Source: Debaryomyces hansenii CBS767 (taxonomy: Eukaryota; Ascomycota; Pichiomycetes; Serinales; Debaryomycetaceae). Taken from it: 64,000 bases of DNA. A program made the translations under genes and the position numbers. The DNA lies in the NCBI RefSeq assembly GCF_000006445.2, contig NC_006046.2, forward strand, positions 372,001 through 436,000, read 5' to 3'. Below, one piece after another: positions 28,717 through 37,936 of the stretch; position 1 is the first letter of the stretch; every line of letters starts with the position of its first letter. Under the pieces are notes generated by a model that made no database searches, was not told the DNA's origin, and saw only the letters and a list, made by a program, of their open reading frames with translations.

Positions 28717-29476
28717 GCCGTTTTCTTCAGCTTCTTCAGCTCCTCAGACTACTTCGTCATCTTCATCGTCGAGTTCGGAGACACTTAAGGCTACAACTGT
28801 ATTCTCAGTAAAGACTGTGAATGGTAATCCGACTGATGTTGTGAAAACACAATATGTGACAGACTCTCCATCCTCGACTGATGAACCAGAGTCTACCTCA
28901 TCGTCTGGGTCTTCCAATGAGGCGGGTGCTGATGAGAATAAATCGAAAGAAAACAATTCTTTTTTCGATTCTACAGGGAAAGTGGCAGGAACGTTCACTG
29001 CAGTAGGAGTGGTTGTACTTGGTTTTTTATTGGGAATAGTATATTGCTGCTTCAAGAAGTCGCATGATGATTATGCCGATGAAGAGAATCAATACTCGTC
29101 GGATGAGTATTCAATAAATAACGAAAAGGCAATGATGCCGGCAGTAATACCTGATTCCAAGAACTCATCGACCGTTTCGTCTAATTTGAAGCGTGATAAT
29201 TCGAACAAGTCGATATTTTCTTATTTCACTGCCGCAAATAATAACAGTGGTGTAACGAGAAGTTCTTCAAGAAAGAAACTTACAAAACATAGTAGAAATG
29301 ATCTGGTGCAAAGCCACGATCCAATTTTAGGGGGTCAAATAATGTTTCCGATCACTGAGTTTGATTCAAGATTAGACCCTGATGCAATGCTTATGAATAA
29401 TAATGAATCAAAGAAGTCATTTGGCGATGAGAACGACTATTCTCGGAAGATATTAACTGTTGCGAATCCAGAATAG
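28028..29476 (+). CDS. WSC-family cell-wall integrity sensor
   Basis: 482 aa type I membrane protein. The signal peptide is residues 1-18. A WSC cysteine-rich domain (about 19-102) has CSSQNIG, CKDTCMSDGYAVAILQGYDCWCSN and CPGFPSEKCAG. A long Ser/Thr mucin-like stem (about 110-310) contains a run of 18 Ser. One TM segment (about 318-340, VAGTFTAVGVVVLGFLLGIVYCC) and a cytosolic tail of about 140 aa ending SRKILTVANPE follow. Known role: Wsc1-3 sense wall stress at the plasma membrane and signal through Rom2/Rho1 to the cell-integrity MAP kinase pathway. Which WSC paralogue it is cannot be decided. Confidence 0.9.
28662..28716 (+). repeat. (TCA)n trinucleotide tract coding polyserine
   Basis: About 18 uninterrupted copies of CAT/TCA code consecutive serines in the sensor stem. 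Uniform codon use marks it as a slippage-prone microsatellite. Confidence 0.95.
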
Positions 29477-30219
29477 TTCTTTATACAGCGTGAGCGCTAT
29501 TCGTATACAAATTTATGGCATAACATTAAGACATTCAAATGAAGCTTAATTTTCAATTCTACTAATAAACAATTAAACATGAGAATTTATATTATATTTG
29601 GTTTGCTTGGGTGCAAAATGGCAGCAGTGACTTAATCGCCAACTACAATGGCCTGGTTCATTTGGTTATCTATGCATTGTTTTTATTATTTCTATTTATT
29701 ATGTACTATATTAATAATATGGTAAATTATGATCTAACGATATCGTTCGCTCGATTGATTACATGTATATATTGTAAGTATTCATCATATAACAGCATTT
29801 GAAGTATATCTGAACAATAAAGAAGTACAGAGAAACATTATCAAAATTAGATGTTGTATGTTGAATCTATATAGTTATGACGCAAGGTGCAAAATCGATG
29901 TTTCGTACATTAAATACCTGCTAAAGGAGTACTTGTTGAAAATAAACGAAGAAAATCGATAAGCTAGCCACTAGAATTCTCTGTCATTTTGGCCCGTCGA
30001 TTTCAGGTTCCACTCCTGTTCAAGTAATCATGGAAGATCTAGGTCTCTATTTGATTAATTGTTATTCCCAGTTGTCGCAGATTAAAGAAACCAGCCAACG
30101 CTTTAATTAGATATCTAAATACCTAAAACCGAATCCTGGTCGTATCCTGGCCCTATCTTACTAGCAATATTTGCCATCCGTAGGCCAACCTACTGCTAGT
30201 TGTATTCACTGGTCCTACC
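29477..30219. other. Intergenic, WSC gene to YPI1 (convergent)
   Basis: No supportable gene. At about 30006-30022 the sequence CAGGTTCCACTCCTG folds like a tRNA T-arm, but no matching D-arm or anticodon arm is present. Confidence 0.45.
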
Positions 30220-30627
30220 CTATTTGTTCTTATACGTAGGCTGCTTCTCATACGCATTAGGCGTCGACTTCCTCGGTTTCTTCTGTTTTCGCTTGTGATT
30301 TCCACAGCATGCATCGTTGCCAGAACCCCCATTTGATGCTCCATTCGATGCACCTTCTCCTGCCCCATCGTCCGAATGGTCAGACTCATCGCTCGACTCG
30401 TCACTCGATTCCGATGACAGTTCTCCAAACTCCCGTTGCGGGTGAAATATACAGCATATCTTCGACTTCTTTTTGTCCATATTCTCGTTGTCTACCACAT
30501 CGTTGGTCCATCTCACCCTGGGCTTGGCCGTCTTGTCCGTCTTCTTATTCCGAAGGTGCAATATCGGCCTCGTCTCTGTATTCGTCTCGGTACTCGTAGT
30601 CGTGTTATTAGAAGGATTCACTGACAT
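30220..30627 (-). CDS. YPI1: Type 1 protein phosphatase regulator Ypi1 (inhibitor-3)
   Basis: 135 aa from the ATG at 30625-30627. The PP1-binding RVxF-type motif is RVRW at residues 37-40, directly followed by the family core ([19 protein letters not shown]) and [10 protein letters not shown]. The second half is acidic then Cys/His-containing and Lys-rich ([14 protein letters not shown]). Known role: nuclear partner of Glc7 with Sds22, required for mitosis and Glc7 localisation. TCACGTGA lies 110-117 bp upstream, and the Ty3-like element begins 178 bp upstream. Confidence 0.92.
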   Translation of the reverse strand: MSVNPSNNTTTSTETNTETRPILHLRNKKTDKTAKPRVRWTNDVVDNENMDKKKSKICCIFHPQREFGELSSESSDESSDESDHSDDGAGEGASNGASNGGSGNDACCGNHKRKQKKPRKSTPNAYEKQPTYKNK

Positions 30628-30736
30628 CACTATTATCTATCGTATTACTATCAAAAATGCCCTACAAATCCACTATCCACTATACTATTTATGTCCAGTT
30701 CTTACTACCAGGCGAATGATGGAGCAATTAACACCA

Positions 30737-30744
30737 TCACGTGA
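30737..30744. promoter_or_regulatory. TCACGTGA E-box (Cbf1-type) upstream of YPI1
   Basis: It lies within the 10-bp palindrome ATCACGTGAT, about 110 bp before the YPI1 ATG. Confidence 0.5.
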
Positions 30745-30804
30745 TATTTCAAAAATATCCCGTACCGTCTCACCTTATAGCCGCTAAGTCCAAGATACAC
30801 AAAC

Positions 30805-31022
30805 TGTAAGGAAACCGGGTACTATTATAGTAATTATTTATCTTTGTATATTATATAGATGTTCTATAGACCAAGTAACTAACTTTAACTACCTATGATT
30901 AGTTCCTAATTTCCTTCCTCCATTAGTCTATCCAGACTCAGGGAATAATCACTCTATTTATACACCAACTTTTGCAACACGACATATATATAGTCATATA
31001 TGTATACTTGTGTTCTCTTACA
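30805..31022 (-). repeat. 3' LTR (218 bp)
   Basis: It starts TGTAAGGAAACC and ends TTCTCTTACA. It is collinear with the right LTR but lacks a block of about 33 bp near the middle and differs near the end. Confidence 0.92.
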
Positions 31023-31038
31023 CTCTCCCCCGTTTTTT
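31023..31038 (-). other. Polypurine tract
   Basis: On the element strand AAAAAACGGGGGAGAG abuts the 3' LTR, as needed for plus-strand priming. Confidence 0.8.
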
Positions 31039-31234
31039 ATTGAATCGTCCCGATTCAGACTAAATCTGGGTTCAAGGATTCGCGAGTAACGAATTTCTTT
31101 GTACTTGTGGTACATATTTGTCGAATAGTTTCTTAGGCATAGTACTGGAATGTCCTGGATGACAGTCTAGCCAGTATATATCGAAAAGCAGCGTCTTTTT
31201 ATTTTATCCTGCGATAGCAATAATTTCTTTATTT

Positions 31235-32012
31235 TTAGCGTTCAATTGCTTCTAAATTCGTTTTTGGTGGTTGTTTTGGGTAAGATTCTGATCTTTCATA
31301 TAATTTACGGAACCACTTCAAATTGATAATTCTGTGTTTTTTTTGAAGTAATTGGAATATCCACTTCAAAAGCTTGTTCTCCTGATTGAGTAACAATTCT
31401 ATATGGACCAAAATACACTGGTTGCATTTTATAAAATAAAGTATGGCTCAAATATGCATCTCTATTAAGTAGAATCCATTCACCTACTTCATATTTGATA
31501 CGTTCTCTAGTACGGTTTGCCAATATTTCTTGTTCTGCTTGAGCTTCTACTATTAAATCATGCGTTCTTGTATGAATTGCTTTTAACTTAATAGCCAAAT
31601 CTTGTGCTCGAGTAGATTGAGTTTCTACTGAAAATGGTGAATATGCATTGGGGACTTGTGTTAATCTGCGTAAGTCTGCATTAAATGGTGTAGTTTGTAT
31701 TGATACTTGAAAGCTACTATTGTATGAAAATTCCACTGCTGAAATGAAATCTTGCCATGATGTATGTTCATTAAATGCATAATTTCTTAATAATCTATTG
31801 ACTATTGCATTTACTCTTTCCGTTTGACCATCGGTTTCTGGATTATTGGTAGTCGAAAACTTTAATCCTGTACTGGAACATGCTTGTATTGTTTTCCAAA
31901 ATGGGGTTAAGAAGTTGAAATCTTTGTCTGAAATAATTTCTTGTGGTAATCCATGGATACGTATGATACCATTAAATAATTTTGCAGCAACTTTACCTAA
32001 TACAGATTTGAC
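31235..32012 (-). pseudogene. Integrase remnant of the Ty3-like element
   Basis: Minus-strand reading shows the end of the integrase catalytic core (IHGLPQEIISD, NNPETDGQTERVN) and a C-terminal region (EFSYNSS, GEWILLNRDAYL, YFGPYRIV). The frame shifts at a run of eight T (31337-31344); the other frame then continues LKWFRKLYERSESYPKQPP to a stop at 31235. The 5' side is cut abruptly at about 32010, where gag sequence begins in another frame. Confidence 0.85.
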
Positions 32013-32877
32013 TTATTAGGACATTTAGCTTCAATATGGCCTTCCTTTTGACAATTAAAACATACTTTTTTTCTTTGGTTTGGCTTAATTGCTATATTAT
32101 CAATTCCCATATCATCACTCTCTTTAGGTCTGAATAGCTTTCTTGGTCTTTTTATAAATTTCTTTTCCCAATTTGTATCTCTATGGTATTGATCATCATA
32201 TATCATTGCTATTCTTTGAGCTTCTCTCACAGAAGTTGGCCTTTTACATTTAACTTCTCTTCTAATTTTTGGTTTCAATTGGGTCAAATAAGTATTTATT
32301 TTAACATCTTCATGTAAGTAGTCAGCAGGTAAATTTTCAAGTAATTTATCAAATTTCTTATTAAAATTTTCAACTGATCCGTTTTGTACTAAGTCAAGTA
32401 AACGAGAATGATGCCATTGTACATCATATCCTTCTCCAAAGTGGGTTTCTAAAGCCAGGATAAACTGATCGAATGTACGTATATGGTTACTATCATCTTT
32501 CATGTATTGATTAAACCAATTTTCAGCTTTGCCTTTCATATTTCTACCGGCTATCGTAATGAGTTGTCGACTATTAAGATTAAATCCTTCAGAAATTCTT
32601 TCAATTTCATTTTTAAATTCTTGGATTTTGCTAGGATTTTTATTGCCTGAATACGTTTAACATTAGCAAGTGTAATAAACGCTCTAGTCTCTCTATCAAC
32701 AGCTTCCAGTCGAGCCGATTCTCTTTCTAGGATTAATTGTTCTCTAGCAAGTTCCCTTTCCTGTTGTTGTTGTTCTCGAAATAATTCTCTCTCTTTTAGC
32801 TGACGTTGTTCCCTTCTTTGATTCTCTTCTCTAAGTTCCTTTATAAGCTCATTTATTTGTTCTGGACTTCTTGACAT
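31997..32877 (-). pseudogene. gag remnant of the Ty3-like element
   Basis: The ATG at 32875-32877 opens a Glu/Arg/Gln coiled-coil N-terminus. At about 32630-32650, within short A-runs, the frame shifts; the second part has the capsid-like AENWFNQYM and ends with the zinc knuckle CFNCQKEGHIEAKC. It stops at 31997 beside the pol deletion. Confidence 0.85.
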
Positions 32878-32918
32878 TTTATTTCACTTTTTAATTGTTA
32901 TACTATGATCTTACTTGC

Positions 32919-32928
32919 GGCGCTACCA
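32919..32928 (-). other. Primer binding site for initiator tRNA-Met
   Basis: On the element strand TGGTAGCGCC begins 2 nt after the 5' LTR, the same sequence and offset as in Ty1/Ty3-type elements primed by initiator tRNA-Met. Confidence 0.88.
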
Positions 32929-32930
32929 AT

Positions 32931-33188
32931 TGTAAGGAAACCGGTTACTATTATAGTAATTATTTATCTTTGTATATTATATAGATATTCTATAGACCAA
33001 ATAGAACCTATCTTCTTATTCTTAGCTAACTAACTAACTAACTTTAACTACCTATAATTAGTTCCTAATTCCCTTCCTCCATTCATCTATCCAGACTCAG
33101 GGGATAATCACTTCTATTTATACACCAACTTTTGCAACCATGTATAAAACAAATATAATCCATATATGTATACTTGAGTTCTCTTACA
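32931..33188 (-). repeat. 5' LTR (258 bp)
   Basis: Same TGTAAG...CTTACA ends as its partner, 40 bp longer overall, with a CTAA microrepeat (GCTAACTAACTAACTAAC) inside the extra block. It ends 13 bp before the mature tRNA-Tyr. Confidence 0.92.
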
Positions 33189-33201
33189 CAAACAAGAAAT
33201 C

Positions 33202-33291
33202 CTCTCGGTGGCCAAGCTGGCTAAGGCGCGAGACTGTAATGAGTACCTCAAAGTAATCTTGAGATCGGGTGTTCGACTCACCCCCGGGAGA
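33202..33291 (+). tRNA. tRNA-Tyr (anticodon GUA) with intron
   Basis: Exon 1 CTCTCGGTGGCCAAGCTGGC... reaches anticodon GTA at 33236-33238 plus one A. A 16-nt intron (33240-33255) follows at the canonical position, then exon 2 ATCTTGAGATCGGG with B box GTTCGACTC and acceptor CCGGGAG plus A. It matches the yeast tRNA-Tyr layout. No T-run follows before tRNA-Thr. Confidence 0.95.
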
Positions 33292-33309
33292 TTTCCTCAC
33301 ATTTCTGCT

Positions 33310-33382
33310 GCCTTTATGGCCAAGTTGGTAAGGCACCTCACTAGTAATGAGGAGATCGTCAGTTCGAATCTGGCTGAAGGCA
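33310..33382 (+). tRNA. tRNA-Thr (anticodon AGU)
   Basis: 73 nt. Acceptor GCCTTTA/TGAAGGC, D-arm GGCCAAGTTGGTAAGGC, anticodon arm CCTCACTAGTAATGAGG with AGT, T-arm GTCAGTTCGAATCTGGC, discriminator A. It lies 18 bp after tRNA-Tyr on the same strand. Confidence 0.95.
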
Positions 33383-33391
33383 TTTTTTTTT
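33383..33391 (+). terminator. Pol III terminator after tRNA-Thr
   Basis: Nine T directly follow the discriminator base; this is the first strong T-run after the tRNA-Tyr start. Confidence 0.85.
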
Positions 33392-33700
33392 CTTGTCAGT
33401 CATTGTGGTCCTTTTTTCTTGTCTCACCATTTTTTCTTGTCACCACCCCCTCGGATACATTGACATTTACGATTGATGGCCCGAAATTGCGCCTTTGTCG
33501 CGTGGGCTGCTAGAAATGACATAAATAAGATGTAATATGTAAACTGACGTAATAAAATGACATATTTTGATCTAACCTGTAAATGACCTTTCTGTTAAGC
33601 AATTTTTGTTTCTTGGCGTTAATACTTCTATTTAAGCGGATTAAAGTACACTATTATCAAATAATGACAGTTTAGGTATTTTCTAGAAGACAAGGATAAA
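33392..33700. promoter_or_regulatory. RIM101 promoter region
   Basis: Intergenic. It holds a Rim101-type site TTCTTGGC at 33610-33617 (reverse complement GCCAAGAA), 83-90 bp before the RIM101 ATG, and a short ATG-ACA-GTT-TAG upstream ORF at 33664-33675. Autoregulation is inference. Confidence 0.45.
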
Positions 33701-35554
33701 ATGAGCTTTAATTTACATCCAATATCATATTTAGATGCAGATACGAATGCAGGGAGACCTGGAAACGATCAGGGAACCGGTAATGGACATGGGCATGGCG
33801 CCGGACATGAACATGGAAATGGGTACAGAATGTTTGATTCGGACCTCAATTTGGACATAGATGGAATTTCGACCGGATCGCCGCTTACGAGCTCACAGAG
33901 CACAAACGACTCACCACAGTCGTCATTTACGTCGCAATCGAGCGAAAACTCGCCGCACCAGAAGGGTGAGTACATGAAGTTCTTTGGGGAGGGAGATAAA
34001 GATATTCGTGGGTCGGGATTAAGTGAAGGCAGCTACGATGTTCCCACGATGATAGTAGAAGATGAGGGGAGTGTGGAGACCAAAATAGCGGGTGGAGAAA
34101 CGACAAGCGGAGTAGACAGAGACGATGGAAGCGTCAAACCAAAGAAGATCTACCGCAAGGTGAAGGATGAGGATATGAAGGGGCCATTCAAGTGTCACTG
34201 GAATGATTGTGCTGTTATTTTTGATACGCCGGAGTTGTTGTACGATCACTTGTGTGATGACCATGTTGGAAGAAAATCGTCCAACAACTTGTCATTGACA
34301 TGCTACTGGGATAATTGTTTGGTCACCACCGTGAAGAGGGACCATATCACGTCGCATTTGAGGGTACATGTTCCGCTCAAGCCGTTCCATTGTGATGTGT
34401 GTCCTAAGTCATTCAAGAGGCCTCAGGATTTGAAGAAACACTCGAAGATCCATGCCGACGACCATCCTAAGAAATTGAAGAAGGCCCATCGCAGACAACA
34501 AGAGGAACACGATCACGAACGAGAATACGAGCACGAACACGAACACGAACAAGAACAATATCGCCAACTGCACTTTCACAATCCATCCCACTCACAACCT
34601 CAACTGCAATCACATCAGTTTCAGACCATGCAACCTTATCCATTTGACAACATGTTAAACTACGACATAAATTACCAGATGTATCCTTCCATGCAATCGG
34701 ATATGGCAATGATGAACGATGGTGTAGACCGTAAGAGAAGATTTGATAACGGTAACAATAACATGGTCAATAATATCTTGAATGATTTCAATTTCCACAA
34801 TATCTCAGCCATGGCCCCAGATTACAGCAACAAGAAGGTTAAAGTTGAGCCAAGCTACAATTTGGATATGTTCAATAAATTGAACAGCTTTGACGATCGT
34901 TATATCCTGTCACATCCACATCAACACCAGGCACAAGCACCACCACATCATGCTCATCCACAACATCAACAACAACAATACCCTAATAATGTTAATTCAC
35001 AAAACTTACTTGAAGCTGAAAAATTCTTCAATTCATTGTCTTCGTCGATCGATTTACAATACCAAAAGTTATCTACTAATTACCAATACAAACCACAACC
35101 ACAACAATTATATCCTTCCGTTCCACAAATTTCGAAGACAAATGATAATGGCATGGGCGGTCATAATGGAGGAGTTCCACCTAACTTTCCTCAAGTCAAT
35201 AGATCGTTCAACTATCAAGCCAACCATCCAATATCAATGGAATTCGGTGGTGTCAGCAACTTCCAAAAGTCAGCTAAGCCACTCGAGGAAGCTTCTTCTG
35301 AAGATAAAGAAACTGATGACGCCATCGAATCGCTTAATAAATTGTCAATTAATGAATTTAAATTAGACGATGTTGCAAAGCATAAGCAAATGGTTGATTC
35401 GGTTATCGCTTACTTGGCAAATATGAAGAAGACAATAGTTGCAAATAAAGAGATCGAAACGAAATCGTCTCCAGAAGACACTTATCTGGCGTCCCAATTA
35501 TCTGAGAAGGAGGGATTGCTGAGGAATTTGTACCCAAAAATTGCTTCATTTTAA
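33701..35554 (+). CDS. RIM101: pH-response transcription factor Rim101/PacC
   Basis: 617 aa. Three C2H2 zinc fingers at about residues 161-252 have the PacC pattern: [34 protein letters not shown] and [26 protein letters not shown] His/Glu repeat ([12 protein letters not shown]) and Gln/His/Asn-rich stretches follow. The acidic C-terminus ([22 protein letters not shown]) is where Rim13 cleaves in the family. Known role: alkaline-pH response in the nucleus after C-terminal processing. The N-terminal His/Gly run ([13 protein letters not shown]) is low complexity. Confidence 0.93.
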   Translation: MSFNLHPISYLDADTNAGRPGNDQGTGNGHGHGAGHEHGNGYRMFDSDLNLDIDGISTGSPLTSSQSTNDSPQSSFTSQSSENSPHQKGEYMKFFGEGDKDIRGSGLSEGSYDVPTMIVEDEGSVETKIAGGETTSGVDRDDGSVKPKKIYRKVKDEDMKGPFKCHWNDCAVIFDTPELLYDHLCDDHVGRKSSNNLSLTCYWDNCLVTTVKRDHITSHLRVHVPLKPFHCDVCPKSFKRPQDLKKHSKIHADDHPKKLKKAHRRQQEEHDHEREYEHEHEHEQEQYRQLHFHNPSHSQPQLQSHQFQTMQPYPFDNMLNYDINYQMYPSMQSDMAMMNDGVDRKRRFDNGNNNMVNNILNDFNFHNISAMAPDYSNKKVKVEPSYNLDMFNKLNSFDDRYILSHPHQHQAQAPPHHAHPQHQQQQYPNNVNSQNLLEAEKFFNSLSSSIDLQYQKLSTNYQYKPQPQQLYPSVPQISKTNDNGMGGHNGGVPPNFPQVNRSFNYQANHPISMEFGGVSNFQKSAKPLEEASSEDKETDDAIESLNKLSINEFKLDDVAKHKQMVDSVIAYLANMKKTIVANKEIETKSSPEDTYLASQLSEKEGLLRNLYPKIASF

Positions 35555-35900
35555 TTGCAATTTAATTTTATATATTATTGTTCCGTTACATTTGTTTTTT
35601 TTCAATTCTTATTTTGTCCGTTTTATTATTTTGAGTTCTTAGGTTCTATTCTGGGGTTTTTTTATTACGAATATTTTAGTATTTTATTCATAGGTTTCAA
35701 TTAAAGGTTACACACAATATTTACGAAAGTACGACCATTCTTTCAGCTGTAAAACACCACCAGACTATCTATAATAAATGAGCTGTTATTTACAATTTAC
35801 TGATTAGACTATTTACAATATATTATACATATTGGAACTGATATTTTTAGTTTGTAGGTCAACTCATCACTCTTGTGAAATATGAATTTTCACTACTCAT
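35555..35900. other. Convergent intergenic, RIM101 and SLM3
   Basis: AT-rich 3' regions; no motif or RNA recognised. Confidence 0.5.
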
Positions 35901-37148
35901 CTATAAGTATGTTTCTTCTAAAATTCCAGATCCTAAAACTCTATTTCCCTCGTACAACACTATATTTTGTCCCGGTGCCATTGCTCTTGCCTTCTTGACT
36001 AATTCTATATCTACATCACTTTGCAGTATTTTAATCGAATTAATTATTTCAGGTTCTTGTAATGACCTATATTGAACACTCAAATTTCCCTCTTCACACT
36101 TCTCAGAAATAGCACTAATGTCGTCCATAAGCCAACTCCACTCCTTTACTTTGAGTCCTTTCTTAAATAAACGGTCATTATTGTTACCCTTTACAATAAC
36201 CAATTCATTTGTATCATACCGTTTCTCGCTAATAAACCAAATTCCCTTATATCTTGGATCCCCCTGAGGCATTGATATACCCAGTTTCTGGCCTATAGTT
36301 GCGTGCCATAACCCTTGATGTTGGCCCCATATCTTTCCATCTTCCGTTATAATGTTACCGGGGTTTGGTGCAATATATTCATTAAGAAAATTTCTAAAGT
36401 TATTCTCATCCTGAGAAACAAAGCAAAGGCCTTGAGAATCGGGTTTCTTCGCCGTATGAAGATTATACCCTTTGGCTAATTCTCTAACATTAGGTTTAGT
36501 TAAATGGCCTATTGGCATCAAGACCTGCAGTAAAACCCTCTTTGGAATATTAGCTAAATAATACGATTGATCTTTCGACTTATAATATCCTCTCAATAAA
36601 TTATATTCATTACTCGTTTGACACTTCATTATCCTTGCATAATGACCCGTCACAAGCCACCACTTTTGGTTATTCAGAAATTTCTTGGTGAGATGCTCAA
36701 TCATTTTCCCAAATTTGACGTATTTATTACACCCAACGTCCGGGTTTGGAGTAAGACCCTTTTCATACATTTGAACCATCGGTTGAAAAACCTCATTCCA
36801 ATATTCTTTTTCAAAGTTTACCCTTTCACAAGGAATATTCAAATCATTACAAATTTTTTTCACATCATTCCAATCCGATTCTGTACATTTAGCAGTTTGT
36901 GACCAATTAGCCATATATATTCCTCTTACGTTCTTATATTTCTCAGCATATAATGCGGCACATACTGATGAATCAACTCCCGAACTCATAGCCACTATAA
37001 TCTCATCATTAGCATTTGGTTCTGGTTGCATATAATTGGTAGATACTTCATTTGTCATAAGTTTCAGAAGACTGCTGTTATGCAAATACCTTGTCCGTAC
37101 CTTCAAGTTATTGAATGATGACCTGGTTATACCTCGAAGAGCAGACAT
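35901..37148 (-). CDS. SLM3: Mitochondrial tRNA-specific 2-thiouridylase
   Basis: 415 aa. A basic mitochondrial-type N-terminus (MSALRGITRSSFNNLKVRTRYLHNS) precedes the PP-loop ATP site VAMSSGVDSS (residues 52-61). The two catalytic cysteines lie in NPDVGCNKYVKFG and DSQGLCFVSQ. KDQSYYLANIP, MPIGHLTKPNVRELA and the C-terminal APGQNIVLYEGNRVLGSG also match the MnmA/Mtu1 family. Known role: makes 2-thiouridine at the wobble base of mitochondrial tRNA-Lys, Glu and Gln. An in-frame CTG (36528-36530) sits next to QVLMPIGHL. Divergent from the tRNA-Ile/Ala pair. Confidence 0.94.
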   Translation of the reverse strand: MSALRGITRSSFNNLKVRTRYLHNSSLLKLMTNEVSTNYMQPEPNANDEIIVAMSSGVDSSVCAALYAEKYKNVRGIYMANWSQTAKCTESDWNDVKKICNDLNIPCERVNFEKEYWNEVFQPMVQMYEKGLTPNPDVGCNKYVKFGKMIEHLTKKFLNNQKWWLVTGHYARIMKCQTSNEYNLLRGYYKSKDQSYYLANIPKRVLLQVLMPIGHLTKPNVRELAKGYNLHTAKKPDSQGLCFVSQDENNFRNFLNEYIAPNPGNIITEDGKIWGQHQGLWHATIGQKLGISMPQGDPRYKGIWFISEKRYDTNELVIVKGNNNDRLFKKGLKVKEWSWLMDDISAISEKCEEGNLSVQYRSLQEPEIINSIKILQSDVDIELVKKARAMAPGQNIVLYEGNRVLGSGILEETYL

Positions 37149-37267
37149 GGCTACTCTAAAACTAGATAGTTTTCGATTTGCAATTTATTTTTTTTTTGTA
37201 TAGTATACTACGATATCAATGAAAACGTTTTAGTTATTGTTTTCACAAACTTCATTGTCAGGAATTC

Positions 37268-37341
37268 GGTCCCTTGGCCCAGTTGGTTAAGGCGTGGTGC
37301 TAATAACGCCAAGATCAGCAGTTCGATCCTGCTAGGGACCA
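37268..37341 (+). tRNA. tRNA-Ile (anticodon AAU)
   Basis: 74 nt. Acceptor GGTCCCT/AGGGACC plus A, D-arm GGCCCAGTTGGTTAAGGC, anticodon loop CTAATAA with AAT, T-arm AGCAGTTCGATCCTGCT. No intron. Only three T follow before the next tRNA. Confidence 0.95.
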
Positions 37342-37359
37342 TTTCTCTCAATTCACACA

Positions 37360-37432
37360 GGGCGTGTGGCGTAGTTGGTAGCGCGCTCCCTTAGCATGGG
37401 AGAGGTCTCCGGTTCGACTCCGGACTCGTCCA
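37360..37432 (+). tRNA. tRNA-Ala (anticodon AGC)
   Basis: 73 nt. GGGCGTG acceptor, D-arm GGCGTAGTTGGTAGCGC, anticodon arm CTCCCTTAGCATGGGAG with AGC, T-arm TCCGGTTCGACTCCGGA. Nearly identical to the S. cerevisiae gene. It lies 18 bp after tRNA-Ile. Confidence 0.96.
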
Positions 37433-37435
37433 AAC

Positions 37436-37447
37436 TTTTTTTTTTTT
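37436..37447 (+). terminator. Pol III terminator after tRNA-Ala
   Basis: Twelve consecutive T start 4 nt after the tRNA. Confidence 0.88.
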
Positions 37448-37936
37448 AATTTCAATATCAATTAACTTGGATTGAGTCTAATTTTTACTTTTAATAAGGG
37501 TTGAATGGCCCCAATTTATGACTATAGTATTAATTTGCCTTGAATATGTGTACTTAATATTTTTTTAATTGTTTTTTAAATACAAGACTAAAAATTGCAA
37601 ATATTAAGAATGATTGCAAAAATATGCCAAAATACACTAATAGATGTTGATTTCTGACTGAAATCTTTTGCATTTATATATACAAGAAACTTTAGGCATA
37701 GGTTAATTATATTTAAATCAACTTTAGGAACCATGCTTGCTTACAAATAACATTTGAACAGAACCAATTAACTAATCTTGAAGTTATAGATGTTAAACTT
37801 GAAATATTACATTTTATTAGCGGTTTTAAGTACGAATTATATTGCGATAGGATAGCCAGTACCATTCAAATATAATGCAGTAAACAAACCAAAACTCAAG
37901 GTTTTGGAAAGTAGCTTGTTATCTACGCTTCCTATC
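37448..37936. other. AT-rich intergenic region
   Basis: About 490 bp with no ORF or structured RNA that I can support. Confidence 0.5.

Larger units (their letters stand above)
30800..33193 (-). mobile_element. Decayed Ty3/gypsy-like LTR retrotransposon
   Basis: The element runs 30805-33188 and is flanked by a 5-bp target duplication CAAAC (30800-30804 and 33189-33193). Both LTRs begin TGTAAG and end CTTACA. Read on the minus strand: 5' LTR, a primer binding site matching initiator tRNA-Met, gag with a CCHC knuckle, an integrase remnant, a polypurine tract, 3' LTR. Integrase next to the 3' LTR is the Ty3/gypsy order. Protease, reverse transcriptase and RNase H are missing, and both coding parts carry frameshifts, so it is non-autonomous and old. 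It lies head-to-head with tRNA-Tyr. Confidence 0.92.

Noticed and set aside
28527..29055. Minus-strand frames opposite the WSC gene, including a poly-Met run
   Set aside because: They are the complement of the TCA tract and Ser-rich stem; no independent evidence of a gene.
30006..30022. T-arm-like CAGGTTCCACTCCTG suggesting a tRNA or Pol III gene
   Set aside because: The loop lacks the invariant TTCGA, and no D-arm, anticodon arm or T-run terminator surrounds it.
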